Shown here: positions 63,159 to 64,000 of the stretch, one piece after another
Layout of the letters: each line of letters opens with the position of its first letter
How positions within the stretch are numbered: the first letter of the stretch is position 1
From: DASXKD01 sp963703605
GTDB lineage: Bacteria; Actinomycetota; Actinomycetes; Streptosporangiales; Streptosporangiaceae
Direction of reading: 5' to 3'
Length of the DNA stretch: 64,000 nucleotides
Assembly: GCA_963703605.1 (NCBI GenBank)
Contig: CAVPFC010000060.1
Span: 1 to 64,000 of the forward strand
The notes under the pieces: model-generated
The model's input: only the letters and a program-made list of their open reading frames with translations
What the model was told of the DNA's origin: nothing
The model's database searches: none
Position numbers and translations under genes: made by a program

Positions 63159-63224
63159 CGGCGGCGGGGCGCGCTGGCGACACGCCAAAGCGGGGGCCCC
63201 GCGCATAACGAGGAGCGCGCGGTG

Positions 63225-64000
63225 ATGGCTTCCCAAGACGGCGTGGGATGGCCGGACGAGTCCACGGGATTCTCCCTCGCGTCAGCCCAAGATGAATCGA
63301 GGCTGGTGGCCGAGGGACTCGGCTGGCCGCATCGGGCCGGGAAGAGCCGCTCGCAGCGGCGCGGTCAGCGGGAGCAGGAACAGCAGCGAGAACGGCAGTG
63401 GGAGCAGGAACGGCATCCGGGGCAGGGCGCCGGAGCGGGCGAATCGGAGCCACCGGCCCGGGTAAGGCAGGCGCTGTCGGCGGTTTCACGTGAAACTAGC
63501 CGGGGTGGCCCGTCCGCCGGAGGAGACGGTACCGGAGGAGCCCGGGCCGACGGAGCCGTGGCCGAAGGAACCGGCGCCGGAGCAGTTGCCGCAGGACACG
63601 GATTCGCCGCGCCGGGAGCCCCGATACCGGCGGCCCCGATGCCGGGAACTGCCGGACCGGGAGTCCCCGGGCCGGGAGTCCCCGGACCGGGGGTCGCGGA
63701 GCGAGACACTCTGGGGCAACAGGTCGCGGGGCAAGGTATCGGCGGCCGTGCAGTTGCGGGCCAGGCGGTTGCAGGAGAAGAGGCACAGGGGAGTGGCACG
63801 GTGAGGATGCGGGGAAGGGCAGCGGACCGGGCGGCGGCACCCTCGGGCAGCGGGGGACCGGGCGCCGCCCCGGTCTCCATGGCGGCGGTGCCGGGTGATG
63901 TCCCAGAACACGTGGCCGCCGTGCCTGCGGGCGCCATGTCCGCGGCAGCCGTGCCCGCCGCACGGGCCGGTGACGCGCTGGCTGGCCCGGCGGTGGCCGG
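63225..64000 (+). CDS. parA: ParA-like chromosome partitioning ATPase, N-terminal extension only (cut by window edge)
   Basis: From ATG 63225 (or GTG 63222), with AGGAG at 63211-63215, an open frame runs off the right edge. The visible 258 residues are low-complexity. A Gln/Glu/Arg-rich part (RGQREQEQQRERQWEQERHP) comes first, then ALSAVSRETSRGG, then Gly/Ala/Pro/Val-rich repeats (PGTAGPGVPGPGVPG). The ATPase domain is not reached, so the ParA call rests on position after rsmG and on the VSRET sequence encoded by parS, as in actinobacterial ParA N-termini. The extension is much longer than usual. A frameshift beyond the window or another protein cannot be excluded. Confidence 0.6.
   Translation, partial: MASQDGVGWPDESTGFSLASAQDESRLVAEGLGWPHRAGKSRSQRRGQREQEQQRERQWEQERHPGQGAGAGESEPPARVRQALSAVSRETSRGGPSAGGDGTGGARADGAVAEGTGAGAVAAGHGFAAPGAPIPAAPMPGTAGPGVPGPGVPGPGVAERDTLGQQVAGQGIGGRAVAGQAVAGEEAQGSGTVRMRGRAADRAAAPSGSGGPGAAPVSMAAVPGDVPEHVAAVPAGAMSAAAVPAARAGDALAGPAVA
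63483..63496. promoter_or_regulatory. parS centromere site
   Basis: GTTTCACGTGAAAC, the perfect 14-bp palindromic core of the bacterial parS consensus bound by ParB. It lies inside the presumed parA coding sequence and encodes the VSRET part. parS sites cluster near oriC, so its place about 6.6 kb from the dnaA-dnaN region fits. Confidence 0.9.

Overview
The window is very GC-rich with strong third-position GC bias, GTG/TTG starts and tight 1-4 base gene overlaps. It carries the actinobacterial replication-origin block: parA, rsmG, jag (khpB), yidC, yidD, rnpA, rpmH, dnaA, dnaN, recF, a DUF721/DciA gene, gyrB, gyrA, a DUF3566 gene and tRNA-Ile. The small DLW-39 protein, DUF1707, DUF6338, LAL regulators and ECF42 also point to Actinomycetota. 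I cannot name the genus.

Layout. (1) 1-2.4 kb: the edge of a cobalamin cluster (cobL, cbiD, cobM), with apparent frameshifts and a cobM that has lost its start. (2) 2.4-5 kb: a scar region with truncated SulP and Na+/H+ antiporter genes. (3) 5-14.6 kb: aquaporin, DUF302 protein, two alpha/beta hydrolases and two paralogous LAL (large ATP-binding LuxR) regulators. A 20-bp motif recurs four times in their intergenic regions. (4) 14.9-16.1 kb: tRNA-Ala(TGC), a HAD-fold protein lacking catalytic residues, and DLW-39. (5) 16.1-35.8 kb: an ABC-F ATPase, then two form I aerobic carbon monoxide dehydrogenase loci. Locus A runs on the minus strand as coxM-S-L-D-E. Locus B runs on the plus strand as coxM-S-L, an xdhC-YHS fusion, coxG and five consecutive small single-pass membrane proteins. 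A LysR gene lies between them. A second coxD/coxE pair sits beyond locus B on the minus strand. (6) 35.9-45.9 kb: mixed accessory genes (DUF6338, secreted phosphoesterase, DUF1707, YbjQ-like protein, small regulator/membrane-protein pairs, ClpX-type zinc-finger protein, ICMT-like methyltransferase, ECF42 sigma factor with its YCII/DGPF partner). (7) 45.9-47.0 kb: gene-poor. (8) 47.0-64 kb: tRNA-Ile and the origin block, with DnaA boxes on both sides of dnaA and a parS site inside the parA coding sequence.

How the parts work together. The cox loci encode a molybdenum-copper CO dehydrogenase: CoxM (FAD), CoxS (two 2Fe-2S clusters) and CoxL (molybdopterin, AYxCSFR loop). CoxD/CoxE and the XdhC-type protein are maturation factors. 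CoxG and the small membrane proteins are the likely link to the membrane quinone pool. tRNA-Ile and tRNA-Ala plus DLW-39, often close together downstream of gyrA in actinobacteria, are here about 31-32 kb apart with the cox island between them. This suggests, but does not prove, that the accessory block was inserted there.

The most unusual items are the five-gene membrane tail of cox locus B, the motif repeated around the LAL/hydrolase genes, and two apparently leaderless genes with nearly identical TACCTTGAC-type promoters. Also unusual are a one-base frameshift that puts yidC in frame with jag, and two proteins of known fold with altered catalytic residues.
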